From positions 1 through 57,832 of the forward strand of contig QFXI01000030.1 of assembly GCA_003402315.1 (NCBI GenBank): DNA of 57,832 nt, in the 5' to 3' direction. This document shows, piece after piece, positions 36,556-45,536 of the stretch (position 1 is the first letter of the stretch; every line of letters starts with the position of its first letter). This DNA comes from Candidatus Nitrotoga sp. LAW (GTDB taxonomy: Bacteria > Pseudomonadota > Gammaproteobacteria > Burkholderiales > Gallionellaceae). The position numbers were made by a program, and so were the translations under genes. Under the pieces are notes generated by a model. The model made no database searches and was not told the origin of the DNA. It worked only from the letters and a program-made list of their open reading frames with translations.

Positions 36556-37506
36556 ATGCGCAGAGTTAACTCACTGGCACTACTGCTTGCTATTAGTGCC
36601 CCAGCTGCCATGGCATATGACGGTCCACATGCTGAATTCAATTTTCTTCCTCCAGCAGGCTCGTTTGCACCCGATCCCCAAGCTGGCGATCTGCATCCTG
36701 GAGCGCAACTTGGCATACCAGGCAACTATCCTCCCGGCGGTGGTGAGGTAGCCCCTAAATACCAATATGAAACCCAAGGCCAATATAACATTGGGAAGCA
36801 TCATTTGGATCAATGGCAAAAAGAAGAAGGTGGCTCTGGTCAAGCCAGCTATCATGGTAAGCAGCCCACCAAATTTACGCCAGACTTTAAAACCGCTATT
36901 CCATATGTAGATGGTAAGCCTCTATACGATACGGACTTTAACGAAGCATGGGCAGGTGACAGGGCAAACGGTACCGGAGGCTGTGTAGCTAGCGCGGCTC
37001 CTTATTGCGTAGCTCCAATAGAGACAGGTCTTGGTTACCATGCGTCAGAAACCAGCCCAAGCAAAACCTATACTAAACAATACTTCGTTAATGCTGACGG
37101 ACCAAGGGGTCAAGGTACAACGGTAACAATGAATGCAATCGTAGAAAACACTGATACTAGAGCAGGTACCAAACCGGCAAAAATCAGGCTTCAATATGCC
37201 ATCACACCTGGTGGAAACTTTGTAGATACGACTCGCCAACATCAAAATGCCGGTTACACAAAATTGGCTCCTGAGGGCACTTACCGTTATCAATCACCGG
37301 CTATTATATACAACGATGAGCATGGTCATCTTTATATAGACGGCAAGCATTATTCTGGGATACATTTGTTAAATGGTAGCTATGGCTATACTGTTGGCTT
37401 GGATCTGCTCGGACCAGGAAAGCATGACATCTGTATCAAGATAGTAGATGAATTCCATGAAGTTGTTGATCTTGGAACGCAAGCTTGCGTTGCAGTTACA
37501 GTTTAA
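36556..37506 (+). CDS. Secreted protein of unknown function
   Basis: I do not recognise this 316-residue protein. It starts at ATG 36556 after an excellent ribosome site, with a signal peptide (RRVNSLALLLAISAPAAMA, cleavage before YDG). The mature protein is rich in Gly, Pro, Tyr and His. It opens with repeated PGxxxP-like turns (AEFNFLPPAG, PDPQAGDLHPG, GIPGNYPPGGG). It has four cysteines (GGCVASAAPYCVAP; then DICIKIV and TQACVAVTV) that could pair, and a beta-rich C-terminal half. No membrane segment, lipobox or catalytic motif is evident. It is a single-gene unit ending in a strong terminator, next to an IS3 relic, which suggests acquired or lineage-specific DNA. An in-frame upstream ATG (36511) would wreck the signal peptide. 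Confidence 0.75.
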   Translation: MRRVNSLALLLAISAPAAMAYDGPHAEFNFLPPAGSFAPDPQAGDLHPGAQLGIPGNYPPGGGEVAPKYQYETQGQYNIGKHHLDQWQKEEGGSGQASYHGKQPTKFTPDFKTAIPYVDGKPLYDTDFNEAWAGDRANGTGGCVASAAPYCVAPIETGLGYHASETSPSKTYTKQYFVNADGPRGQGTTVTMNAIVENTDTRAGTKPAKIRLQYAITPGGNFVDTTRQHQNAGYTKLAPEGTYRYQSPAIIYNDEHGHLYIDGKHYSGIHLLNGSYGYTVGLDLLGPGKHDICIKIVDEFHEVVDLGTQACVAVTV

Positions 37507-37573
37507 ACGCGAATTTAATGCACTTGTAAAACTTGGTTCATTCCTAGTAGTGAAGTAATTTATCTAATATTTC

Positions 37574-37600
37574 GGTACCGTCTCTGTAGTAGGCGGTACC
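37574..37600. other. Hairpin with GGTACC arms
   Basis: GGTACCG (37574-37580) pairs with CGGTACC (37594-37600) around a 13-base loop, 68 bases past the stop of the secreted-protein gene. No T-run follows. It may help end or stabilise the transcript. Confidence 0.4.
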
Positions 37601-37674
37601 TAGTTTATTCGTACATTACAAACTTAAACTAGTTTTTTACTAGCAAGCTCAAGCAATTACATTTTGAAGTTAAT

Positions 37675-37702
37675 AAAAAAGCCAGATAAATCTGGCTTTT
37701 TT
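37675..37702 (+). terminator. Strong bidirectional Rho-independent terminator
   Basis: AAAAAAGCCAGA (37675-37686), loop TAAA, TCTGGCTTTTTT (37691-37702): a perfect stem with A and T runs on both sides, so it can work in both directions. It closes the secreted-protein gene and faces the IS3 relic. Confidence 0.9.
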
Positions 37703-37789
37703 ATTAACTAAGCATTGAGATTCCCTCCGTTTTTTGTCTGCCCAAGAGAGGATTTCATGCTACCCGTTTTTCCTAATAATGTTGCTCTC

Positions 37790-38239
37790 TGGTGCAGTTC
37801 TCCAGAAACTGAACTAACGACCTGTAACCGAGGGGCGGGGCTAGTGCTTCCGGTTGTAGAAGACCTCGATATATGCAAATCTGGCGGCCTTCATATCGGT
37901 GTAGGTAGCATACAAATTCCATACACCCGCCCATTCTTGAAAGTGTTAAACCAGCTCTCCGTTGGAGCGTTATCCTAGGCAGTTTCCTTCCCAGCTCAGC
38001 AGATCATGCCGAGCCTCTTGAACTTATCTTGAAAGACATAACTGGCTGGCGTACTAGCTACCACGACGAAGTGATGCAGCGGCTGGCCTCTTCCCTGAAC
38101 CAGACCATCGTCCCAGCGCGTTAATCACGATATCCGTTGCATAATACACGGCTAACGACCGGCCTACGATTTCCCGATTGAACAGGCCACACACGATAGC
38201 CAAGTACAGCCAGCTGCCCACAGAGATAATATCTAACAA
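37790..38239 (-). pseudogene. IS3-family OrfB (transposase) relic
   Basis: Read on the minus strand, 38239-38054 gives LDIISVGSWLYLAIVCGLFN, REIVGRSL and INALGRWSGSGKRPAAA, matching the first catalytic region of IS3 OrfB (DITYI..GWLYLA..LDLFSRRIVGWSM). The second catalytic block is damaged (LRRGS, stop, YASQL instead of HSDxGSQY), so its Asp is lost. After a frame break, 38000-37850 gives DNAPTESWFNTFKNGRVYG with the third catalytic Glu, then ARFAYIEVFYNRKH and a stop. Several stops and shifts make it dead. The matching orfA is not adjacent; an orfA relic lies 7 kb away on the other strand and need not belong to it. Confidence 0.82.
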
Positions 38240-38377
38240 AACTGTACCCTCAATAAAACCATGAACAAGACTTGCTTGCCGCTACTTGCTATTGCCAGAT
38301 TTTTCCAGACAAAAAACCCTGTAAATACAAAGTATTTATAAACTACCAGCCGTTGCGCTACGCTATTAGGCGCAAAA

Positions 38378-39943
38378 TCATTCCCACTCGATCGTAGCAG
38401 GTGGCTTTCCGGAAATATCATAAACCACGCGGTTGATGCCTCGCACTTCATTAATAATGCGGTTAGATATTTTGGCCAGCAAGGCATGCGGCAATTCTGC
38501 CCAATGTGCGGTCATGAAATCCTGCGTTTGCACCGCCCGCAGCGCCACTACCCACTCATAAGTGCGGCCATCGCCCATCACACCCACCGATTTTACCGGC
38601 AGAAATACAACAAATGCCTGCGCGGTTTTCTCATACCAGCCAGACGTATGTAACTCTTCGATGAAGATTGCATCAGCACGACGCAATAAGTCGGCGTACT
38701 CTCGCTTAACTTCGCCGAGGATGCGCACACCCAGCCCCGGCCCCGGGAATGGGTGGCGGTACACCATGTCGCGCGGCAAGCCGAGCGCCACGCCGAGTTC
38801 GCGCACTTCGTCCTTGAACAGTTCACGCAACGGTTCCAGCAGCTTAAGGTGCAAGGTATCGGGCAAGCCACCGACGTTGTGGTGTGATTTGATGGCGTGC
38901 GCCTTTTTTGTTTTGGCGCCAGCCGATTCGATCACGTCAGGATAAATGGTGCCTTGTGCTAGCCATTTTGCCTGTGGCAATTTGGCGGCTTCGCGCTGGA
39001 ATACTTCGACAAATTCTCGCCCGATAATTTTGCGTTTTTGCTCTGGATCAGACACACCTGCCAAATGTTTCATGAATTCCGCGCCCGCATCAACGTGGAT
39101 AACTTTTACGCCAAGATTTTTAGCAAAAATTTCCATAACCTGCTTGGCTTCATTCAAGCGCAACAGGCCATTGTCCACAAATACGCAGGTAAGTTGCGTA
39201 CCAATAGCACGGTGCAACAATGCTGCTGCCACGGAAGAATCCACTCCACCGGACAGGCCAAGGATGACCTCTTCCTGGCCGACTTGGGCGCGTATTTTTT
39301 CTACCGCCTCACCGATGTAATCGGGCATGTTCCAATCCTGTCCGCAACCACAGATGTCATGCACAAAACGACTAATGATCGCTTTACCTTGCGGAGTATG
39401 GGTTACTTCTGGATGAAATTGTACCGAGTAGAAACGGCGTGCCTCGTCGGCCATACCGGCAATCTGCGTGACTGCATTGGAAGCGATCACCGTGAAGCCC
39501 GGCGGCAGCAGGGTGACCTTGTCGCCGTGGCTCATCCATACATCCAGCAAGCCGTGGCCTGCCTCGTTGATACGATCCTGAATGTCGCGAAATAATTTTG
39601 AATGGCCGCGTGCACGGATTTCAGCATAGCCAAATTCGCGCACCAAGCCGCTTTCCACCTCTCCACCCAATTGCGCGGCCATGGTTTGCATACCGTAGCA
39701 AATACCCAGCACCGGCACGCCCAGTTCAAATACCACTTGCGGCGCACGCGGTGCATCACCTTCCGTCACTGAATTGGGGCCACCCGAAAGAATGATACCA
39801 GCCGGCTTGAAATCGCGAATGAACTCATCACCTACATCGAATGAATGCAGCTCGCAGTAAACATGAGATTCACGCACACAGCGCGCTATGAGTTGAGTGT
39901 ATTGCGAACCAAAATCAAGAATCAGGATTTTTTGGTGGGACAT
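38378..39943 (-). CDS. guaA: GMP synthase (glutamine-hydrolysing)
   Basis: GuaA aminates XMP to GMP with glutamine nitrogen. The 521-residue product has a class I glutamine amidotransferase domain with the nucleophile Cys82 (VLGICYGMQ) and [11 protein letters not shown]. The ATP pyrophosphatase domain follows with the P-loop [16 protein letters not shown], and the dimerisation domain ends [10 protein letters not shown]. Motifs around [10 protein letters not shown] and [12 protein letters not shown] are intact. It lies 152 bases downstream of guaB on the same strand, the usual guaBA order, with a leader or internal promoter possible in between. Confidence 0.98.
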   Translation of the reverse strand: MSHQKILILDFGSQYTQLIARCVRESHVYCELHSFDVGDEFIRDFKPAGIILSGGPNSVTEGDAPRAPQVVFELGVPVLGICYGMQTMAAQLGGEVESGLVREFGYAEIRARGHSKLFRDIQDRINEAGHGLLDVWMSHGDKVTLLPPGFTVIASNAVTQIAGMADEARRFYSVQFHPEVTHTPQGKAIISRFVHDICGCGQDWNMPDYIGEAVEKIRAQVGQEEVILGLSGGVDSSVAAALLHRAIGTQLTCVFVDNGLLRLNEAKQVMEIFAKNLGVKVIHVDAGAEFMKHLAGVSDPEQKRKIIGREFVEVFQREAAKLPQAKWLAQGTIYPDVIESAGAKTKKAHAIKSHHNVGGLPDTLHLKLLEPLRELFKDEVRELGVALGLPRDMVYRHPFPGPGLGVRILGEVKREYADLLRRADAIFIEELHTSGWYEKTAQAFVVFLPVKSVGVMGDGRTYEWVVALRAVQTQDFMTAHWAELPHALLAKISNRIINEVRGINRVVYDISGKPPATIEWE

Positions 39944-40095
39944 AAAATTATCAAATGTAAATTATTAAGGGGAAATTATTGATTATTGTTGCGGGCAGCC
40001 ATTTTTGCCAGCCCACAAGCAGTCCGATTGGCCTCTACCCTATTTTCAGCTCACGATATTCAGCTATCTTCACCTCAACCAATAGCTAACAACGG

Positions 40096-41556
40096 CTAAT
40101 CAATATGGTAATTTGGTGCTTCCTTGGTAATCTGCACGTCGTGGACATGCGATTCACGGATACCGGCAGACGTTATTTGCACAAACTCAGCCTTGGTATG
40201 CATGGTGGCGATATCTGGACAACCCAAATAGCCCATACTGGCACGCAAACCACCCATTAGTTGATGGATAACCGCCAATACACTACCCTTGTAAGGCACG
40301 CGTCCTTCCACTCCCTCAGGAACTAATTTCTCTTGATTAGCTTCGTTGTCCTGAAAATAACGATCACTGGAACCCTGCTGCATCGCGCCTAAACTGCCCA
40401 TACCGCGATAAGATTTGTAAGAACGGCCCTGGAACAGTTCAACTTCACCAGGCGCTTCTTCCGTACCTGCAAACAGGCCACCCAACATCACGACGTGCGC
40501 GCCTGCCGCAATCGCTTTTGCGATGTCACCGGAATAACGCACTCCACCGTCTGCAATGAGTGGCATACCGGAGCCTTGCAATGCTTCCGCCACATTCTGG
40601 ATGGCCGTTATTTGCGGCACGCCAATACCTGCAACCATGCGCGTAGTACAAATCGAGCCAGGGCCAATACCTACTTTAACGCCGTCTGCGCCATGGTCCA
40701 TAAGTGCCTTGGCGGCGGCGGCAGTAGCAATATTCCCGCCAATTACATCCACGTTCGGAAAATTCTTCTTTACCCATTTAACACGATCCAGTACACCCTG
40801 TGCATGGCCATGTGCGGTATCCACGATGAGAACATCCACACCGGCTTCTGCCAATAAGGTAGCGCGTTCGTCCGTGCCCTCGCCCACGCCAATCGCGGCT
40901 CCCACACGTAATCGACCCAATTCATCTTTACACGCTAACGGATGTTCACTGGATTTAAGAATATCCTTTACGGTAAACAGGCCACACAACTCAAACGCAT
41001 CATTTACTACCAGTACGCGCTCAATTCGATGTTGATGCATCAACCCGCGCGCCTCTTCACGGCTGGCGTTTTCTTTGACCGTGATCAACCGCTCCCGGGG
41101 CGTCATAATATTTTGGATGGGTTGATCAAGGTTACTCTCAAAACGCAAATCGCGGTTAGTCACAATACCAACCACCTGCTTACCTTGCACCACCGGTAAT
41201 CCTGAAATATTGTGCTGGCGAATGAGGTTGAGTACATCGCGCACTGTCATCCCGGATGTAACGGCGATGGGATCCTTCACCATGCCGCTTTCAAAACGCT
41301 TAACCTTGGATACCTCAGCAGCCTGCATCTTGGCGGTCATATTTTTGTGAACGATGCCGATGCCCCCTTCCTGCGCCAAGGCTATTGCCAGACGTGCTTC
41401 AGTGACGGTATCCATGGCGGCAGATAACAAAGGAATATTCAAGGTAATATTGCGGGTAAGCTGGGTACGCAAACTGACATCCCGCGGCAAGACATTGGAA
41501 TGTGCCGGGATCAGCAAGACATCGTCAAAAGTTAGCCCCTTTTGGGTGATACGCAT
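40096..41556 (-). CDS. guaB: Inosine-5'-monophosphate dehydrogenase
   Basis: GuaB oxidises IMP to XMP, the rate-limiting step towards GMP. The 486-residue product has the N-terminal [13 protein letters not shown], two CBS domains (about 93-200, including [13 protein letters not shown] and [15 protein letters not shown]), the catalytic loop [13 protein letters not shown] with Cys303, [19 protein letters not shown], and the flap with [15 protein letters not shown]. It begins the guaBA unit on the minus strand. Confidence 0.98.
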   Translation of the reverse strand: MRITQKGLTFDDVLLIPAHSNVLPRDVSLRTQLTRNITLNIPLLSAAMDTVTEARLAIALAQEGGIGIVHKNMTAKMQAAEVSKVKRFESGMVKDPIAVTSGMTVRDVLNLIRQHNISGLPVVQGKQVVGIVTNRDLRFESNLDQPIQNIMTPRERLITVKENASREEARGLMHQHRIERVLVVNDAFELCGLFTVKDILKSSEHPLACKDELGRLRVGAAIGVGEGTDERATLLAEAGVDVLIVDTAHGHAQGVLDRVKWVKKNFPNVDVIGGNIATAAAAKALMDHGADGVKVGIGPGSICTTRMVAGIGVPQITAIQNVAEALQGSGMPLIADGGVRYSGDIAKAIAAGAHVVMLGGLFAGTEEAPGEVELFQGRSYKSYRGMGSLGAMQQGSSDRYFQDNEANQEKLVPEGVEGRVPYKGSVLAVIHQLMGGLRASMGYLGCPDIATMHTKAEFVQITSAGIRESHVHDVQITKEAPNYHID

Positions 41557-41735
41557 AATAGATCAACCTCAACAAAAAATTACCGATGGATTCGCATTTT
41601 ATAGGTTTTTACCCGTACCAACCTTAATTTGTGCATTAGAATATAAACGGGTACAAGAATTTTCTTGGTACTGTCGGCAAACTTTCAGCCGGCCATCGTC
41701 AATTGATGTGTAGCATTAATTAACGCCACACACCT

Positions 41736-42698
41736 TTAATTTAACGTCCCAGGGTTGTGCAAAAATGACTCCAATACAGGCAAGAGTAGCTGCGGCTGCT
41801 CTTCCGCTGGAGAATGACCACTATCATCGATTACAAAAATCCGTGAATCGGGGATCGCCTGGTGAAGTCGCTTACCAACACTGACCGGAATAATTTTATC
41901 TTGCTTACCCCAAACAATAAGGGTCGGCACTTGAAGGCTTGGGTACTGTAAAGACAATTCTTCCAGATCAGGCGGTTGAAGCTGCCGCGCGCTAGTTACT
42001 GCGGCATAACGCCCCTCGGGTGTCTTCAATGCCTTCGCGTAAACCTTAACTGCATCGGCAGGCACTGTCGAGTTTTCTGCATACACCAGCTTCATTACCT
42101 GTTGGATTTGAATTTCAGGCGGCACCACCCCTGTAATCAACGGCCCAAGTACCGGAGTTGCAAGCAAACGAATAAACATAGGCAGCTGCTGCGGGTAGGC
42201 AATACTGTCGATCAGCACCAGACCTCTCTGTCGGCCAGGGTTCGACTGTTGCAAGTAAAGCGAGGCCACCAGCGCAATACCGCCGCCGAGGGAGTGCCCC
42301 ACGATAGTGACATCTTTCAGATCATTTTCCACTACGTAATCGTGGATCAATCGTGCTTGCTCGTAGACCGAATAACGATCGTTAACTGGTTTTGGGGAGT
42401 CACCAAAACCCTTCAAATCAATTGCAATCACTTGATTTTGTTTTTCTAATTCAGGGACCAAATGGCGCCATACATAAATGCTGTTGCCGAAACCGTGAAT
42501 TAACAATACGGGTTTACCCGAACCGGACACTTCCTTATGTAAATTAATGTGCGGCTCATTTTTCAAGGTTGCCGGGTAATCACGCCAAGCAGGTGTGCTC
42601 CTGTCAAGGACAGCGCAACCAGAGTTCATTGCTAGCATAACGCCGCCCAACATTGCCATAAACAACCGTATGGCCGCCGAAATAAAATCCAATTTCAT
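41736..42698 (-). CDS. Alpha/beta hydrolase, probable lipoprotein
   Basis: The 320-residue product has the alpha/beta-hydrolase layout: oxyanion segment LLIHGFGNS, nucleophile elbow GHSLGGG with Ser136, acid in WGKQDKIIP and catalytic His in DDSGHSPAEE. The N terminus (RLFMAMLGGVMLAMNSGCAV) looks like a signal peptide with Cys28 as a possible lipidation site, though the residues before Cys (NSG) are not a perfect lipobox. An envelope location is therefore likely. The substrate is unknown; ester or lactone hydrolysis is a guess. The start overlaps the upstream gene's stop (ATGA), so the two are translationally coupled. Confidence 0.85.
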   Translation of the reverse strand: MKLDFISAAIRLFMAMLGGVMLAMNSGCAVLDRSTPAWRDYPATLKNEPHINLHKEVSGSGKPVLLIHGFGNSIYVWRHLVPELEKQNQVIAIDLKGFGDSPKPVNDRYSVYEQARLIHDYVVENDLKDVTIVGHSLGGGIALVASLYLQQSNPGRQRGLVLIDSIAYPQQLPMFIRLLATPVLGPLITGVVPPEIQIQQVMKLVYAENSTVPADAVKVYAKALKTPEGRYAAVTSARQLQPPDLEELSLQYPSLQVPTLIVWGKQDKIIPVSVGKRLHQAIPDSRIFVIDDSGHSPAEEQPQLLLPVLESFLHNPGTLN

Positions 42699-43192
42699 TT
42701 CGACAAAACCCAGTCGCCTAGCTTAAACAGAAAGGTATAGCCGTCGAAAAGTGTACCTACGGCGAACGCGAACAGCGAGAAAAGTGGCAACGATGCAGTG
42801 ATCCAGCTAATCCGACGTACTCTGCGCATAAAATCGGCATCGCCTGAATTCAGGTAGCCCGGAATACACACAACAGCAAAAGAAACTATGGCGAGGAACA
42901 GGCAGAGTCCGAGAGAGAGCGGGAGCAGGTTGGATAAATACAGATCAATCGGCTGAAGTTCTTTGCTATAACAACATGAATGGCACTGATCAAGTACTTT
43001 GGCCGGTACCGCCACAAAGTCTCCCCCTGCATTTGTCAGCTTCCCCGCAAAGGCCTTCTTACATTCGACAAGCACCATGATCTGATCCCGCTTGGCATTG
43101 ATCATCTGATAGGCCTGCAAAACAATGCTGACCGCTCCCCACAGGGCGCCCAGCAGGATCAGCGGCAGCCCCAAAATGGGCATATCTTTCAT
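42695..43192 (-). CDS. Membrane protein with a cysteine-containing loop, unknown function
   Basis: I do not recognise this 165-residue protein. It has a first membrane segment (about 6-28, LGLPLILLGALWGAVSIVLQ), a loop of about 55 residues with Cys residues (VECKKAF and DQCHSCCYSKE), and further membrane segments at about 88-110 and 128-152. The CxxCC cluster could bind metal or form disulfides. It is translationally coupled to the downstream lipoprotein-like hydrolase, so the two likely work together in the envelope. The ATG at 43192 has no clear ribosome site. Confidence 0.7.
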   Translation of the reverse strand: MKDMPILGLPLILLGALWGAVSIVLQAYQMINAKRDQIMVLVECKKAFAGKLTNAGGDFVAVPAKVLDQCHSCCYSKELQPIDLYLSNLLPLSLGLCLFLAIVSFAVVCIPGYLNSGDADFMRRVRRISWITASLPLFSLFAFAVGTLFDGYTFLFKLGDWVLSK

Positions 43193-43571
43193 GTTATATT
43201 TACTGGGTAAGTGACATTAGCCCATCGATGCAACTGCCAAACTGGGGGGTAGAACAACCGGGGGTCAAGACGCATCGCAAGGACTCCATAAAGATTGAAA
43301 GGAGACTTCAAGGACAGTATGTTTTAAGGGACATTCATTTCCTGATGTTTTTCCTGCTTATCATCGAACGCGTCTTCCACATTCATAAGTAACGAATCGT
43401 ATGGTTTATTACAACCACGGCTCATACTTTTTACATACAAGCCGTGTTACTGACTGTTTTTATACACAATTTATTACAATTAGTTCAACTCGGGATACAT
43501 CAGTTAGTTTGCATAAGCCGAGATGACTTGGCATCTTCTTGTTGATCCCGACACTAATAACTCACCACTCA
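43193..43571. other. Intergenic region between two minus-strand units
   Basis: About 380 AT-rich bases without a credible gene. A purine-rich GAAAGGAGA at about 43296-43306 on the plus strand has no start codon at a useful distance. The stretch should hold the promoter of the membrane protein/hydrolase pair. Confidence 0.4.
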
Positions 43572-44033
43572 TTAACTAGAACGCACTAACCTGACGTGAT
43601 TAGGAATGGCGTTGTATTCACTAAACACCTTACCAACGTAGAAGCTAACAAACCAGGATAGGGCACCATCTGGCGAAGATGTAAAAAAAGCGGATCCTGG
43701 TGTTCCTGGAAAGACATCTGTGTCAATCGACGGATCCCTGCGGCTCATATCCACTATGCTCGACAACTCTTCTACTTTAGGCAAGCGCCAAGCTTGGCGT
43801 GTGGCCTTCGCTTCGCTTTTAGCCAATGCTAATGCCTCTTCCAAATTATAAACGCCAGGAATACCCGTGCAGCCATCAACACTTGCTGTCATGCCTTCAG
43901 GGCAACGTCGCCAGATCAGGCCCGTTTTATTGTCTGTTACTTCAGTCCCATCCTCAGAAATGACAAATCGTGCCAGTGGTTGCTCATTTGGGTTGTCTGC
44001 CTGCGGCTGGGAGTTATCGGTTTCATTCTGCAT
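43572..44033 (-). CDS. DUF1566 (Lcl C-terminal domain) protein, copy B
   Basis: The 153-residue product carries a DUF1566/Lcl_C domain: TDNKTGLIWRRCPEGMTAS, two conserved Cys (RRCPEG and DGCTG), AWRLPKVEELSSIVD, FPGTPGSAFFTSS and a closing HVRLVRSS. No signal peptide is visible, unusual for a family often found in secreted proteins. ATG 44033 is chosen because AGAAAGAAGA precedes it; an upstream in-frame ATG (44054) adds seven residues. It is a diverged tandem copy of the neighbouring upstream gene. The function is unknown. Confidence 0.85.
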   Translation of the reverse strand: MQNETDNSQPQADNPNEQPLARFVISEDGTEVTDNKTGLIWRRCPEGMTASVDGCTGIPGVYNLEEALALAKSEAKATRQAWRLPKVEELSSIVDMSRRDPSIDTDVFPGTPGSAFFTSSPDGALSWFVSFYVGKVFSEYNAIPNHVRLVRSS

Positions 44034-44217
44034 ATTTAATCTTCTTTCTATCAATTAATTATCAGTTAACAGGGAGTTAACTGCGTTTTCACAAAAACAT
44101 CAATAATTACTGCAACGATTTAGAGAACACGTATTTGTAAAATAATCACAATATCTTGTCAATGTTGGATTCTACTCCAGAGTCACTTCGTTCCGCACCG
44201 TCCACCCGCATTGCGCA

Positions 44218-44703
44218 TTACTGACCGGAACGAACTAAGCGCACTTGAAGCTTACCGCCGCAGACATACGTGTTCATAAAGCCACCATAAAACATGACAT
44301 ACCAAGCCTTTAACGGATTATTTTCCACCGGTGAAGCCGACCAGAAAGGCGTTGCAGGCGTCCCCGGAAAAGCGTGGGTGTCAATTGCCGGATTTCCAAA
44401 GCTGGCATCGACAATGCTTGAAAGCTCCTTTACATCAGGTAGCCGCCATGGTTTGCCATCAGTTGACGCTACGTCGTTGGCCAAGGCCAGTGACTGCTCC
44501 CAGGTATACGCGGCGGCAACCCCACTGCAGCCAGTGCAGCTGGCCGTCATACCTTCTGGACAGCGTCGCCAGATCAGTCCAGTTTTACTGTCAGCGACTT
44601 CGCTTCCATCCGCCGAAATAGTATATCTGGCTTGAGTTTGTGCATCTGAACTGCCTGGTTCGGCTGGCATATCTGCCAACGACTGGGGAGTGCCGGTTTT
44701 CAT
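44218..44703 (-). CDS. DUF1566 (Lcl C-terminal domain) protein, copy A
   Basis: The 161-residue product is a DUF1566/Lcl_C domain with ADSKTGLIWRRCPEGMTAS, CTGCSG, PWRLPDVKELSSIVD, FPGTPATPFWSAS, AWYVMFYGG and the end LQVRLVRSGQ. The ATG at 44703 follows GGAGAG, a good ribosome site. Like its tandem copy it has no signal peptide and a polar N-terminal arm of about 30 residues that is not conserved between the copies. The two genes are 184 bases apart and probably arose by duplication. No function can be assigned. Confidence 0.87.
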   Translation of the reverse strand: MKTGTPQSLADMPAEPGSSDAQTQARYTISADGSEVADSKTGLIWRRCPEGMTASCTGCSGVAAAYTWEQSLALANDVASTDGKPWRLPDVKELSSIVDASFGNPAIDTHAFPGTPATPFWSASPVENNPLKAWYVMFYGGFMNTYVCGGKLQVRLVRSGQ

Positions 44704-45072
44704 AATAATGCTCTCCTTCGAATTAATAAATTCAGCTCGTTGTACTTAACTCAGCCCAGAAAATCTTTTTGGAGAAAACCCAAAAACCAAGATTTTATTC
44801 CATAAATTTAAATTTACCCCGCGCATAAAACAAACAATGTAACCGCATTATTTTATATAATGCGGTTTGCGCAAAAATACTTTTGTCAAAGTGACAACAT
44901 CGTGCCATATCAAACTTTGTACCGATACAGTTCATTTCCATCTCCTGACCGGCATTTTACGGTGTCTGATCACCTTCTGGTTTTAATCGATTACTAATAC
45001 GCATAATATACTGATCAGAAACGACAGTATCCGTCTTTGACATTATGCATAATGCAGGACGCCACTAGATTT
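44704..45072. other. Intergenic region between DUF1566 and VOC genes, with a perfect hairpin
   Basis: No gene is seen. AACCGCATTAT (44841-44851) and ATAATGCGGTT (44857-44867) form a perfect 11-base stem with a five-base loop. It lies between two divergent genes, about 140 bases upstream of the DUF1566 start, so it is more likely an operator or regulatory RNA element than a terminator. It is AT-rich otherwise. Confidence 0.45.
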
Positions 45073-45456
45073 ATGCATATCACTCACCTGTTACACGCCA
45101 CCTTTCTGGTTGAAGACCTGAATAGGGCACGTATTTTTTACGAAAATGTTCTGGGATTAGTACCTGACAGCATGCGCCCAGAGATGAGTTTTCCCGGCGT
45201 GTGGTATAACGTTGGCATACATCAACAAATCCACCTTATGCAACTTCCTAATCCAGAGGCAAACTTACAACGTCCAGCCCACGGAGGGCGCGACCGCCAT
45301 ATAGCCCTGTCGGTAAATGATCTGGATACGTTAATACAAAAATTGGATTCAGCCACGGTGAGCTACACGGTAAGCATGTCTGGCCGCCCCGCCTTATTCT
45401 GCCGCGACCCGGACGATAATGCACTGGAATTTATTGAATACCCAACATCTCTTTAA
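45073..45456 (+). CDS. VOC family (glyoxalase-like) protein
   Basis: The 127-residue protein has one vicinal-oxygen-chelate unit pair: HATFLVEDLNRARIFYENVLGL, then RHIALSVNDLDTLIQKL and the C-terminal FCRDPDDNALEFIEYP. Candidate metal ligands are His near residue 7, His in DRHIAL and Glu in LEFIE. The substrate is unknown; dioxygenase, glyoxalase or resistance roles cannot be separated. ATG 45073 fits the family start; in-frame starts at 45052 and 45037 (TTG) would add 7 or 12 residues. The RIO-type kinase gene follows after 80 bases. Confidence 0.85.
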   Translation: MHITHLLHATFLVEDLNRARIFYENVLGLVPDSMRPEMSFPGVWYNVGIHQQIHLMQLPNPEANLQRPAHGGRDRHIALSVNDLDTLIQKLDSATVSYTVSMSGRPALFCRDPDDNALEFIEYPTSL

Positions 45457-45536
45457 AATATCAAGCTAATAAATTTGTTCCGTGTAAAAAACTGCTTAGT
45501 TTATTTAAAAAACGCTCTTGATAACGCCTTGATCAC

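Noticed and set aside
37715-37978. 87-codon plus-strand frame after the terminator
   Set aside because: It is the antisense of the IS3 OrfB relic and has no ribosome site.
39038-39595. 185-codon plus-strand frame inside guaA
   Set aside because: It is antisense to the conserved GMP synthase sequence and has no recognisable domain.
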